From Rubrobacter aplysinae (GTDB lineage Bacteria > Actinomycetota > Rubrobacteria > Rubrobacterales > Rubrobacteraceae): 58,895 bases of DNA. Shown one piece after another: positions 26,585 through 35,248 of the stretch; position 1 is the stretch's first letter, and every line of letters starts with the position of its first letter. The notes under the pieces are model-generated. The model did no database searches and had not been told where the DNA came from. It saw nothing but the letters and a program-made list of their open reading frames with translations. A program made the position numbers and the translations under genes. The stretch spans positions 1 through 58,895 of the forward strand of contig NZ_LEKH01000014.1 in assembly GCF_001029505.1 (NCBI RefSeq), in the 5' to 3' direction.

Positions 26585-26619
26585 CGAGTTTGAACTTTTA
26601 TACACACGAGAGGTGATGG

Positions 26620-27996
26620 ATGAGCACGAGTAGCGTGCCGGAGGTCCTGCTCGGCAGGGGTATCTCGGCTGAGTCGGTCGAGGAGCTATCCAGGTTCAAG
26701 GGCGAGCCAGAGTGGCTGCGTGACAGGCGTCTCGCGGCCTGGGAAACCTACGAGAAGACCCCGATGCCGACGATGAAGGACGAGGCCTGGCTGTACACCG
26801 ACATCTCGGACATAGCCCCGCACGAGGACTTCGCCTCCTACCTTCCGGGCCAGAGGGCCGGCTCCGAGGCCGACCTTCCCGAGGCCGTGCAGCGCCTGAT
26901 CGAGGAGGGCGAAGAGAACTCGGCCCTCTTGGTACAGCACAACTCAGAGACCTCCTACAGCCGGATGGACGACGACCTCGAAAAGAAGGGCGTCATCCTA
27001 ACCGACCTGCACACCGCTCTCTCCGAGCACGAGGATCTCGTCAGAGACAGGCTCTTCAAGCTCGTGCCCGAGGACTACGACAAGTTCGCCTCGCTGAACG
27101 CCGCCACCTTCTCCGGCGGCAGCTTCCTGTACGTGCCGCGCGGCGTCGAGGTCGAGGTCCCGATCCAGAGCTACCGCTGGATGGACACTTCGGAGGGCGC
27201 CGCCACCATGCCCCGCACGCTCGTCGTGGTCGAGGAAGGCGCATCGGTAACCTACATAGACGAGTACGCCTCCGAGGGCGGCGAGGAGGACGAGCTCGCC
27301 TTCTCCAACGGCGCGGTGGAGCTGTTCGTAGAGCAGGGCGCGAACCTGCGCTACGTCTCCTTGCAGAGCTGGGGCCGCAACGTGCTGCACTTCAACACGC
27401 TGCGCAGCCAGGCCGACAAGGACGCCAGCATAAAGAGCCTCGTCGTATCTCTGGGCAGCCAGCTCGCCCGCAACAACGTGGACGCGGGACTCTCCGAGTC
27501 GGGTAGCGAATCCGAGATGCTCGGGCTGTACTTCGCCGACAACGACCAGGTCCTGGACCACCACACGCTCCAGGACCACCTCGCCGACAACGCGTACTCG
27601 GACCTGCTGTACAAGGGCGCGATGCGCGACGACTCGCTCGGCGTGTTCTCCGGGCTCATCCGGGTCGAGCCCGGCGCGCAGAAGACCGACGCCTACCAGA
27701 CCAACCGGAACCTCATTCTGGGCTCGGACGACGCAATGGCCGTCTCCCTGCCGCGCCTGGAGATCGCCGCCGACGACGTGAAGTGCTCCCACGGCTCCAC
27801 GACGGGCCAGGTGGACGAGGTGGAGATGTTCTACCTGATGAGCCGCGGAATCCCGCGCGCCGAGGCCGAGAAGCTCGTCGTGTTCGGCTTCTTCGGCGAG
27901 GTCACGAGCCGCATACCGCTCCAGGGCGTGCGCAAGAAGCTCGATAGGGCGATAGAGGACAAGATCGGGCTCGGCTTCGGCGAGCAGACGAACTAG
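26620..27996 (+). CDS. sufD: Fe-S cluster assembly scaffold partner
   Basis: 458 residues, a SufB paralogue. ASLNAATFSGGSFLYVPRGV and the C-terminal HGSTTGQVDEVEMFYLMSRG mark the SUF_FBD fold; the latter contains the histidine required for iron entry or cluster formation in SufD. The N-terminal part (RFKGEPEWLRDRRLAAWETY) matches the SufD type. It forms a heterodimer with SufB. ATG 26620 follows AGAGGTGATGG. The Rieske gene begins nine bases after its stop, so the two are co-transcribed, while an intrinsic terminator stands between sufB and sufD. Confidence 0.96.
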   Translation: MSTSSVPEVLLGRGISAESVEELSRFKGEPEWLRDRRLAAWETYEKTPMPTMKDEAWLYTDISDIAPHEDFASYLPGQRAGSEADLPEAVQRLIEEGEENSALLVQHNSETSYSRMDDDLEKKGVILTDLHTALSEHEDLVRDRLFKLVPEDYDKFASLNAATFSGGSFLYVPRGVEVEVPIQSYRWMDTSEGAATMPRTLVVVEEGASVTYIDEYASEGGEEDELAFSNGAVELFVEQGANLRYVSLQSWGRNVLHFNTLRSQADKDASIKSLVVSLGSQLARNNVDAGLSESGSESEMLGLYFADNDQVLDHHTLQDHLADNAYSDLLYKGAMRDDSLGVFSGLIRVEPGAQKTDAYQTNRNLILGSDDAMAVSLPRLEIAADDVKCSHGSTTGQVDEVEMFYLMSRGIPRAEAEKLVVFGFFGEVTSRIPLQGVRKKLDRAIEDKIGLGFGEQTN

Positions 27997-28005
27997 CACG
28001 AGTCT

Positions 28006-28368
28006 ATGCCCGAGCACCAGGAGTTCCAAAAACTAGCCGCCACCGACGAGGTCGCCCCCGGAGAGCTGAAGCAGTTCGAGCTCGACGGGCGGCCCGTCGG
28101 CCTGTGTAACGTGGACGGCGAGTTCTACGCCTTCGAGGACATCTGCACCCACCAGTTCGCCCACCTCTCCGAAGGCGAGTTCGACGCCGGAGCAGGCGAG
28201 GTGAAGTGCCCGCTGCACGGCGCCCGCTTCGACGTACAGAGCGGCGAGGCAAAGAGCCTGCCGGCGGTAAAGCCCCTCCCAACCCACGAGCTGAAGGTGG
28301 AGGACGGCGAGATATACGTCGCCCTGAACCCGAAGCAGGTAAAGGTGGGTGGGCGTAGAAGAAGATAA
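28006..28368 (+). CDS. Rieske [2Fe-2S] ferredoxin-like protein in the suf cluster
   Basis: 120 residues. The Rieske ligands are complete: C47 and H49 in DICTHQFAHL, C68 and H71 in VKCPLHGARFD. The fold matches small dioxygenase ferredoxins. In several actinomycetes and other bacteria such a Rieske gene follows sufD, where it may receive or report a cluster, or carry electrons; its exact role is unknown. It begins nine bases after sufD. The C terminus is a short Arg-rich run. No oxygenase gene is near. Confidence 0.92.
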   Translation: MPEHQEFQKLAATDEVAPGELKQFELDGRPVGLCNVDGEFYAFEDICTHQFAHLSEGEFDAGAGEVKCPLHGARFDVQSGEAKSLPAVKPLPTHELKVEDGEIYVALNPKQVKVGGRRRR

Positions 28369-28524
28369 CGAGCGCTCCTATTACGCCAGCCGCCACAGGC
28401 TCGCTCGCCTCTCGAAAGAGAATTGCAGTGAGGCGAAGGTAGTCTGCTGTCGGCAAGCGTCTTTTGGTATCTCGCCTCCCGGCTACCTTGCCGCTTCTAA
28501 CGCTGCCTCGTACTTGATGGCTCC

Positions 28525-28570
28525 TGTCCGTGTGGGTAGGAGCGGCGAGTCGTGCCTACCCACACGGGCA
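28525..28570. repeat. 16-base inverted repeat downstream of the suf cluster
   Basis: Arms TGTCCGTGTGGGTAGG and CCTACCCACACGGGCA pair at 15 of 16 positions, with the odd pair a possible G-U, around a 14-base loop. No T-run follows in either direction. It lies about 160 bases after the Rieske stop in sequence with no convincing gene (28369-28667). Confidence 0.8.
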
Positions 28571-28667
28571 CCGCAGCCTCTCGACGCCCTCTCAATTGCT
28601 ACTGCTAATATGTAGAGAGTACATATGCTATAGCGATTTACTCGTTATCATCAGGAAAGGTAGTGTA

Positions 28668-29123
28668 GTGAGGCTGGCGTCATTGGACGAGCGATGGATC
28701 TGGGCTTCTGTCGCTGCCTTCGTAGTAGGTGTCCTCGTTTACGTGGCGAGTAGCGCGATGGCTGCGGAGTGGCTGTTTGGGAGTCGAGTCTCTGGAGTAA
28801 TTAGCGGGATGCCAATTTGGTGGTCGCTACTCCAGGGCCTGCCTTTGATGATTTTCGCTAGCGCTGTACTTGGCTTTATAGTGCCTCGAGGATTCTGGCT
28901 CTGGGGAGGCATTATCGCAATCGCGCGGCAGCTAGCGACTTTACCTGGAACTTTCTACCTGTATTCCATAGGTTTTCATAGGTTTATAGATGTTTTGTCT
29001 TTGCTGATTATCGACCTAGTTGCCTTCTTGACGATCTTCGCCGGAATCTGTATCTGGAGCTCTACCCTAGGCGCGGTCTTGAGATGGCTTTTGGGTCGCG
29101 GATCGTGGAGGCGCCGCATTTAA
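28668..29123 (+). CDS. Hypothetical four-span membrane protein
   Basis: 151 residues from GTG 28668, chosen because AGGAAAGG lies seven bases upstream. Four hydrophobic segments are visible, at about residues 10-35, 45-70, 75-95 and 110-140, with a basic C terminus (LGRGSWRRRI). I do not recognise a family. The base composition is clearly less GC-rich than the flanking suf and AI-2E genes, suggesting a recent arrival or relaxed selection. No close partner gene is visible. Confidence 0.55.
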   Translation: MRLASLDERWIWASVAAFVVGVLVYVASSAMAAEWLFGSRVSGVISGMPIWWSLLQGLPLMIFASAVLGFIVPRGFWLWGGIIAIARQLATLPGTFYLYSIGFHRFIDVLSLLIIDLVAFLTIFAGICIWSSTLGAVLRWLLGRGSWRRRI

Positions 29124-29302
29124 CCCTGGCAGTGAAGTAGGTAGTAAATAGGCTTATAGATAGCCGGAAACTTGGAGCAGGTCAGACTCAAGTTCCGACA
29201 TTATTAGTCTTCTACTGTCCACTGAAAGAAGGACTCGCCGCATCGTGGATTCACGGAAGCGACAGTTTTATGATTGCTTTTTTACCTACTGTTGTTTGCT
29301 CT

Positions 29303-29543
29303 CTACAACTTGGCGGAGCTTTGCTCCGCCATCATGCCCGTAACGTCGGTGGTCTGGGAGGGCGGCGGAGCCTCGACGTTTACAGGGGTTCCGAAGCCGT
29401 ACAACTCTTGCACTATAGCTATGCTGCCTGCGGGTTCCTCCTCAACGGCACCATACGAAACGGAGCGCCTCTTCGCCTTCCCAGGCCTCTCCGGCTACCC
29501 GGATGTCCGTGGTCAGGAGTAGACCCTTCATGCCCAGACGCAT
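29303..29543 (-). pseudogene. Remnant of a lipoprotein C terminus (LppX/LprAFG-like)
   Basis: Read leftward from ATG 29543, the first frame gives MRLGMKGLLLTTDIRVAGEA and then hits a stop. The neighbouring frame carries on with SYGAVEEEPAGSIAIVQELY and GFGTPVNVEAPPPSQTTDVT to a stop at 29303. A final GxPVNVEAPP followed by an acidic helix resembles the closing strand of LppX/LprAFG lipoproteins. The signal peptide and most of the fold are missing. The similarity is from memory and modest. The rest of 29124-29721 shows no gene. Confidence 0.35.
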
Positions 29544-29721
29544 GGCCGGATGTCCGTCGGCTATTAACACCCTCAAGCAACCACCCACTTCCGTAGAACT
29601 TCCGTAAAGAATGAACTAATGTGTGTTGCTGTATAAGCATTGTCTCACAAAATCTCACGAGAACCTCACGAGAGTTAGATAAACGGCAACCCGCCTCGGG
29701 GGCTGAGTACGCTAGTTAAGG

Positions 29722-30555
29722 TCAGCCGCCAGCAGAGCCTCCATCTCCGCCTCCGCCAGAGCCCTCGCCGCCGAGTCCACCGAGACCGCTGGAACCCGTA
29801 CCGTCGCCTCTCCAACCACCCGGATAGCTTTTACTCGCTCTTTCGAGCGCTCCAGAGACGGCGGAGATCAGCTCGAGGGTCTCTGGACCGAGTCTTTTAG
29901 AGGGGCCACTCGAGCCCGTGTTGGCCTCCGCGAGTCCGGCTACATCTTCGTGTGGGGCGGGTTGGGCCAGTATCATGGCGACTGCGGTATCGGGAGCTTT
30001 AAGCGTCCGCGCACGATTCTCGTGAGCCCATTCTGGAGACGGATACTGAGCCTCGGAGAGGGTGCATAGTAGCTGTTCTCTTAGCCGGTCTCCAGAGAGT
30101 GTCCAGCGCCAGCCGCCTCGTAACAGCATACCGATAAGCCCGGAGTCCCGATCGCACAGGCCCCTGGCGCGCAAGGCGGGCAGCACCTCCAAGCGCGCGT
30201 AGCCTGTAGAGTCACCGTAACGCTCCGCGAGATCCCGCCACAGCACGAAGCCCGGCAGCCCATCGTCCGGCGCCCAACCCCCAGCAAAGCCTCCGTCAAA
30301 AATCCTGAATGCCGCAAACAGTGGGCGGTGTTCTGGCACATCGGCCCTTTTGCCTCGGATGAATCGCACTTCGGGTCGTGATCTCAACTCCTCCAACGTC
30401 TCCCGAACGTCGAGCCAACCCCGGAGTACGAGCTCCAAGATTGCCACCTTGAAAAGTTCGTTACAGTTGTTGAGCCTACCCGGAGGACCCTGGAGGAGTA
30501 CATGCGCCTCGGGTACTGTAAGATCTTGGATGATCGCGGCTCTATCGGTATCCAT
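29722..30555 (-). CDS. Hypothetical protein with Gly-rich C-terminal tail
   Basis: 277 residues from ATG 30555, which has GAGGGGGTACGAAAG upstream; the frame is open a further 71 codons but without a better start. A predicted winged-helix-like N terminus (EAHVLLQGPPGRLNNCNELF followed by KVAILELVLRGWLDV) recalls, loosely, the helical domain of TIGR04222-type proteins. The last 35 residues are almost all Gly and Ser. There is no signal peptide or membrane span. I do not recognise its function. It sits alone in the accessory stretch between the suf cluster and the AI-2E gene. Confidence 0.6.
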   Translation of the reverse strand: MDTDRAAIIQDLTVPEAHVLLQGPPGRLNNCNELFKVAILELVLRGWLDVRETLEELRSRPEVRFIRGKRADVPEHRPLFAAFRIFDGGFAGGWAPDDGLPGFVLWRDLAERYGDSTGYARLEVLPALRARGLCDRDSGLIGMLLRGGWRWTLSGDRLREQLLCTLSEAQYPSPEWAHENRARTLKAPDTAVAMILAQPAPHEDVAGLAEANTGSSGPSKRLGPETLELISAVSGALERASKSYPGGWRGDGTGSSGLGGLGGEGSGGGGDGGSAGG

Positions 30556-30741
30556 CTTTCGTACCCCCTCCTTTGGTGCTGGATTATATAGAGCCGTGAA
30601 CGTTTGCCACCGGTAACCGGGTTGGAGCCCCCTTGATGTCGGGTGGGGGGATGCTTGCGTACCTCGAGTGAGATCCCACACTCCCCGGAGTCCTGGCTCC
30701 GATTGTTTTATGATTAGGCTATCGGCGCAGGGCGGGAGCGT

Positions 30742-31950
30742 ATGAGAGATAGCATAAAGAAGGTACATCCGAGCGCCAAACGGGGCGGTGGAGAGGGGCC
30801 GCCCTTCGGGGCCCCCGCCATGTCCACACCGACCCCGATCCCGATCTCGGCCCGCACCCGGATAGTGTTGACGGCGGCGGTGCTCGTGGCGCTGGTGCTG
30901 GTGCTCTGGATCGCACCGAGCGTCGCCACGGTGGCCCTGGGGGGCGTGGCGCTGGCGCTCTTGCTCTCTTTTCCGGTGCGGCTGATGTCCCGCTACATAC
31001 CGCGCTGGCTCGCCATCCCGGTCGCCTTCCTCTTGCTCCTGGCTCTCGTGGCGCTCGCCTTTCTCATACTAATACCCGCACTCGCGAGCCAGCTCGCGGC
31101 GCTGGCCTCCACCGTGCCCACACTGGTCTCCAGCCTGGAGGAGAGCTTCAGGAATCTGCTCGGGCTACTGAGGGAGCGCGGCCTGCTACAGGACAGGCCG
31201 GAGGTCCTGATCTCGAACGTCAGCGGGGTAGCTCTGGAGCGTTTGCAGGGTCTGGCTCAGGGCCTTCTCGGGGGCGTGTTCGGGATTATCTCGGGGGCGG
31301 CGAACGCGGCGGTTCAGCTCTTTGGCATAGCCTTCGTCTCGATCTACCTGCTGGTGGACGCCGACAGGTTCAGGAGGTTCTTCCTCTCTCTGGTGCCGGT
31401 CGGATACCTGGAGGACGCGGACCTCTTGTGGTGGCAGCTTGGCAGTTCGCTCTCGCGGTATCTCGGCGGCCTGTCCATAATCCTCGCGGTCCAGGGCGCG
31501 CTGTCCACCGTGGCCCTGTGGATTCTTGACGTGCCGTTCCCGCTACTGCTCGGGGCCTGGGTCTCGCTAACGGCGATCATACCCTACCTCGGGGCGTTTC
31601 TGGGCGCGATACCGGCCATAGCCCTGGCGCTTACGGTCTCGCCCACGACGGCGGTTCTGGCCGCGCTGCTGTTCCTGGCGATACAGCAGCTCGAAGGCAA
31701 CATACTCACGCCCTACATACAGGGCCACTCCGTGAGGGTACACCCCATAGTCGTGCTGCTCGCGGTGCTATTCGCGGCTGAGACGGCCGGTATAGTGGGT
31801 GTCGTGTTCGCCGTGCCGACGCTGGCGGTGCTCCGGGTTCTCTTCGACTTCTTCTCGGAGAGGCTGCGTGTAAGACGAGCGCCGGAGTCAGCAGAGGCCG
31901 GTGCCGGCAAGGGAGAGCCAGAGCCCTGGCGCCTGCACGAGGGCCACTGA
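30742..31950 (+). CDS. AI-2E family (UPF0118) permease
   Basis: Up to 402 residues with seven or eight spans. The family motifs GAWVSLTAIIPYLGAFLGAI (variant of the P-Y-x-G block) and EGNILTPYIQGHSVRVHPIV are clear; a long amphipathic middle region (residues 125-210) is also typical. Members transport autoinducer-2 or ions, and some are Na+/H+ antiporters, so the substrate is open. Start ATG 30742 follows GCGGGAGCGT; ATG 30820 is an in-frame alternative that removes a basic leader of 26 residues. Confidence 0.9.
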   Translation: MRDSIKKVHPSAKRGGGEGPPFGAPAMSTPTPIPISARTRIVLTAAVLVALVLVLWIAPSVATVALGGVALALLLSFPVRLMSRYIPRWLAIPVAFLLLLALVALAFLILIPALASQLAALASTVPTLVSSLEESFRNLLGLLRERGLLQDRPEVLISNVSGVALERLQGLAQGLLGGVFGIISGAANAAVQLFGIAFVSIYLLVDADRFRRFFLSLVPVGYLEDADLLWWQLGSSLSRYLGGLSIILAVQGALSTVALWILDVPFPLLLGAWVSLTAIIPYLGAFLGAIPAIALALTVSPTTAVLAALLFLAIQQLEGNILTPYIQGHSVRVHPIVVLLAVLFAAETAGIVGVVFAVPTLAVLRVLFDFFSERLRVRRAPESAEAGAGKGEPEPWRLHEGH

Positions 31951-31980
31951 GGCCGGGCCGGCCGTTTACCTGACCTGGCC

Positions 31981-32433
31981 TTACCTGACGCGGGGCTCTT
32001 CTTGCTCCTCCTGCTGGCCTTCCTGCTCGTCCTGTTGCTGGCGCTCCTCATGTGGGAAGTAGATGTCGTTCACGGTGATGTTGCACTCGGAGACCCGCAG
32101 CCCGAGCAGGCTCTCGATGCGCTCCGTGAGGTCGTGCCGGAGCGTCTCCGTTACCTGCAGTATGGACCGGTTGTAGTCGGCGGAGACCTTGAGGTCTATC
32201 GCGACCTCCTCGCTGCCAACCACTATAGAGCTGCCCCTGCCGGAACCAGCGCTCGAGACTCGCAGTCCTTCGGCCCTGCCGGTCACGGTATCCATGAGCT
32301 GTGAGACGGCGCTTTTGTCTATGCTCGTGCTGCCACGGTCCGTAACCAGCGAGTCGGCGACCTGCTGGCGCGGTATCTGCTGCGTCTCCTGCTGAGAATC
32401 CCGGGATTCCCGCCGGCTGGCCTGTTCGCTCAT
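31981..32433 (-). CDS. Asp23/Gls24 family envelope stress protein
   Basis: 150 residues. The Asp23 domain covers about residues 45-125, with GSSIVVGSEEVAIDLKVSAD and a closing VSECNITVNDIYFP. Gram-positive relatives are abundant membrane-associated proteins linked to cell-wall stress, anchored through small membrane partners. The N-terminal 40 residues are Ser/Gln-rich and the last 20 are Gln/Glu-rich, both low-complexity. ATG 32433 follows AGAGAAGGGAGAG. It converges on the AI-2E gene. Confidence 0.88.
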   Translation of the reverse strand: MSEQASRRESRDSQQETQQIPRQQVADSLVTDRGSTSIDKSAVSQLMDTVTGRAEGLRVSSAGSGRGSSIVVGSEEVAIDLKVSADYNRSILQVTETLRHDLTERIESLLGLRVSECNITVNDIYFPHEERQQQDEQEGQQEEQEEPRVR

Positions 32434-32641
32434 GTAAAGCTCTCCCTTCTCTGGACGGTCCGGCCCAGAGCTCTTTTACGACATCCCCGTTCTTACCTCT
32501 CGCGGCACAGGATGAAGCTCCGACAATATCCTAACGCGGACGGCACCCGGAAGATACTGTATCGACGCCCCCTTTGCGACCTCGGAGGGGCCAGACGGTC
32601 CGGGCCGGAGAAGGGCCGGTGTGATCCAGGTCAAATCGTTG

Positions 32642-32647
32642 TATACT
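32642..32647 (+). promoter_or_regulatory. -10 box for a leaderless small gene
   Basis: TATACT ends six bases before ATG 32654 with no Shine-Dalgarno in between, so transcription should begin at or beside the start codon. Confidence 0.5.
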
Positions 32648-32653
32648 CTTAGT

Positions 32654-32914
32654 ATGGTGATGTTTCGTAGCGAGAGCCCGTCCTACGAGCCGGGAGAGTA
32701 CGTGCGGCACACGGAGGCCGTGCCCGGTAACGGGTGGGATCCCATAGTGGAGATAGTAGAGGATCTCGGCACCATCGAGGTTCCCTGCGGCAAGGTGGAC
32801 TGCCGGAGTAATTGCCTGGAGTACGTCGTACGCTCCGCCCGTGAGATGGCGCGTAGGGAGCAAGGATACAACCTGGCAGAGTGCAAGCTCGGGCCACTGG
32901 TGAGCATCCTCTGA
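32654..32914 (+). CDS. Small hypothetical cysteine-containing protein
   Basis: 86 residues from ATG 32654. Four cysteines, three clustered as PCGKVDCRSNCLEYV and one in LAECKLGPL, could bind a metal or form disulphides. The N terminus is acidic and the C-terminal part helical (VVRSAREMARREQGYNLAE). I recognise no family. A GTG at 32621 is in frame, but a strong -10 box (TATACT) falls between it and ATG 32654, which makes the later, leaderless start more likely. It lies alone between the Asp23 and membrane-protein genes. Confidence 0.6.
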   Translation: MVMFRSESPSYEPGEYVRHTEAVPGNGWDPIVEIVEDLGTIEVPCGKVDCRSNCLEYVVRSAREMARREQGYNLAECKLGPLVSIL

Positions 32915-32944
32915 CCTAATCCCTAGCGGCCGCGGGAAGGCCGG

Positions 32945-33547
32945 CTACTCCTCGTACAGGTAGCCTTGCTCGGAGAGGTTATCCTGGGGTGCCGGACGGT
33001 TCGCGTAGTAGAGCCGCAGCAGGTAGTTGCCTCCGAGCGGCGCGAGGAAGAGCCCGGCGAGCATGGCGGGCAGGAGATCCCGGGCAAAGGTCCACAGCAC
33101 AAGCAGGGGCGTGCCGGGCGAGAAGTTCGAGCTGCGTATCAGGGTGAGCGGATCCAGCACGCCGCCGGAGGGCAACAGGCCGAACTGGTAGGCCCCCACC
33201 GTCAGCACCGTAGAGATAATGCTTATAACGGCCGCCATCCCCAGACTAAGGCCGAGCCCGAGGCCCATAGAGAGCCCGGCGGCCGATCTGGGTACGCGGG
33301 GAGCGCCGCCCCCCAGACCGGTTTGCAGCGCCTTCCGGCCCAGAAGGGCGAGGCCGAAGATCATACCCCCGACCAGCCCCCCGATGATACCGGAGGCCAT
33401 GTACACGAGCGAGAGGGTGGTCAGGTTCCCCTCGCTGGTCTGACCCCCGTACAGAACCATGAGTATCACGGGGGAGGGGAAGAGCGATTTTATTAGCGTG
33501 AAACCGAGACCGTAAGCGAAGCTCAGGCCGAGCAGCCTAGCCAACAT
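32945..33547 (-). CDS. Hypothetical membrane protein
   Basis: 200 residues from ATG 33547, preceded by GGAGGAAGG. About five hydrophobic spans: residues 5-30, 40-70, 92-118, 128-145 and 155-180. Small-residue-rich stretches such as GLSMGLGLGLSLGMAA suggest tightly packed helices. The last 20 residues are soluble and acidic (NLSEQGYLYEE). I do not recognise a family. It stands between a small Cys protein and a semialdehyde dehydrogenase, with no obvious operon partner. Confidence 0.7.
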   Translation of the reverse strand: MLARLLGLSFAYGLGFTLIKSLFPSPVILMVLYGGQTSEGNLTTLSLVYMASGIIGGLVGGMIFGLALLGRKALQTGLGGGAPRVPRSAAGLSMGLGLGLSLGMAAVISIISTVLTVGAYQFGLLPSGGVLDPLTLIRSSNFSPGTPLLVLWTFARDLLPAMLAGLFLAPLGGNYLLRLYYANRPAPQDNLSEQGYLYEE

Positions 33548-33763
33548 CTGGCACCTTCCTCCAACTCTGCCGGAGACGTCCGGTCCCGGCGCTCCCTGGG
33601 GGTCGTGACGGAGCACCCGTATACCCCTGGATATTACACTCCGTTACTCTGGGAATGAATGTAACCTGGGAGGCGCCCGGACGCAGCAACCGCTTTCACG
33701 CGGGGCCTATGGGCCTATGGCGTGCGCCGGGCGGGGCATCCCGAGTTTCCGCCCTGTTTCACC

Positions 33764-35176
33764 CTATTCCGTGGCGCTCCCACTGCCGCCTCCGGCGTGG
33801 TTTTCGCCACCCTCGATCCAGACCGCCTTGGCGTTGGTGAACTCGCGCACGCCGAAGTGGCTCAGCTCGCGGCCGTAGCCGGAGTCCTTGACGCCGCCGA
33901 AGGGCATCTCCGGCGTGGACTCGACGAGGCGGTTCACGTAGAGCATGCCGGACTCGATCTCCTCCACGAAACGCCCGCGTTCGGTGGATTCGGTGGTCCA
34001 GACGCTGGCGCCGAGGCCGAAGTGGGTGTCGTTGGCGAGACTTATCGCCTCGTCCAGTCCTCCCACGCGGAACAGCGAGGCCACGGGGCCGAAGATCTCC
34101 TCCACCCGCGCCGGGGAGCCCTCCGGGATGTCGGAGAGCACGGTTGGCAGGTAGTAGTTGCCCTGCATACCGTCGGGACGCCGGCCGCCGGCCAGCACCC
34201 GAGCCCCGGCGTCCACGCTCCTCTGGACCTGATCTTCGACCTCCTCCAGGATGCCCTGCATCGCGAGTGGTCCCATGTCCGTATCCTCGTCCATCGGGTC
34301 GCCGATCTTCATGGCCTCGACCTTCTCGACGAAGCGGCGCTCAAACTCCTCGTACACTTCCTCGTGCACGATGAACCGCTTGGCGTTGATGCAGGACTGG
34401 CCGTTGTTCAGCATCCGCGATCCGACCGCAGACTCGACGGCGGCGTCGAGGTCCGCCGAGGGCATGACCACGAACGGGTCGCTGCCGCCAAGCTCCAGTA
34501 CGCTATTCTTTACCGCCTTCCCGGCCTGGCCGCCGACGGCGCGGCCCGCGCCCTCGCTGCCGGTCAGGGTGACGCCCCGGATCCGGGAGTCGTCTATGAG
34601 AGACTCGATCTGCCCGGAGCCGACGAGCAGCGTCTGCATCACGCCCTCCGGGAAGCCGGCCCGGCGCACTATGTCCTCTATGTTCAGCGCGGTGCGGGGG
34701 ACGTTGGAGGCGTGCTTGAGGAGCACGACGTTACCCGCCATCAGGCCAGGCGCGATGTGCCGGAAGGCCTGCCAGTACGGGAAGTTCCACGGCATCACGG
34801 CGAGCACGGGGCCGACGGGCTTGTAGCTTATGCGGGCGTCGGCGCCCTGCATATCCACCGGCTCGTCGGCGAGGAAACGCTCGGCGTTCTCGGCGTAGTA
34901 GCGGCAGCCTCGGGCGCACTTCTGGACCTCGGCCTTCGCGGCCACGAGACTCTTTCCCATCTCCAGCGTCGCGGCGCGGCCGAGCTCCCCGGCTTCGTCT
35001 TCCAGGATCTCCGCCGCCCGCGTCATCATGCGGGCCCGCTCGGCGAAAGACGTCTTGCGGTACTCGCGGAAGGCCCGGTCGGCCAGGGCGACCTTCTCCT
35101 CTACCTGATCCGGGGTCAGCGTCTCGAAGCTCTCGATCTCCCCGCCTGTCGCGGGGTTTACGGCGGTCATCGCCAT
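33764..35176 (-). CDS. NAD(P)-dependent succinate-semialdehyde dehydrogenase-type ALDH
   Basis: 470 residues from ATG 35176, chosen because GGAGGACGGAG lies just before it. The aldehyde dehydrogenase fold is complete: VMPWNFPYWQAFRH, LTGSEGAGRAVGGQA for cofactor binding, the general base in LELGGSDPFVVM, and the catalytic Cys in NNGQSCINAKRF. MLYVNRLVESTPEMPFGGVK resembles the succinate-semialdehyde group (GabD/Sad). It would oxidise a semialdehyde to its acid in the cytosol. It lies 72 bases downstream of pabC on the same strand but is probably a separate function. Confidence 0.9.
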   Translation of the reverse strand: MAMTAVNPATGGEIESFETLTPDQVEEKVALADRAFREYRKTSFAERARMMTRAAEILEDEAGELGRAATLEMGKSLVAAKAEVQKCARGCRYYAENAERFLADEPVDMQGADARISYKPVGPVLAVMPWNFPYWQAFRHIAPGLMAGNVVLLKHASNVPRTALNIEDIVRRAGFPEGVMQTLLVGSGQIESLIDDSRIRGVTLTGSEGAGRAVGGQAGKAVKNSVLELGGSDPFVVMPSADLDAAVESAVGSRMLNNGQSCINAKRFIVHEEVYEEFERRFVEKVEAMKIGDPMDEDTDMGPLAMQGILEEVEDQVQRSVDAGARVLAGGRRPDGMQGNYYLPTVLSDIPEGSPARVEEIFGPVASLFRVGGLDEAISLANDTHFGLGASVWTTESTERGRFVEEIESGMLYVNRLVESTPEMPFGGVKDSGYGRELSHFGVREFTNAKAVWIEGGENHAGGGSGSATE

Positions 35177-35248
35177 CTCCGTCCTCCTTCTAACCTGGGT
35201 TAACCCGTACACGTCCTCCACCCCGGATTCTACCCCCGGCGGGCGGTA

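Noticed and set aside
26998-28029. Long minus-strand frame over sufD
   Set aside because: Val/Leu/Arg-rich antisense shadow typical of GC-rich coding DNA.
28349-28615. Small plus-strand frame of 88 codons after the Rieske gene
   Set aside because: No ribosome site or protein-like pattern, and it crosses the inverted repeat.
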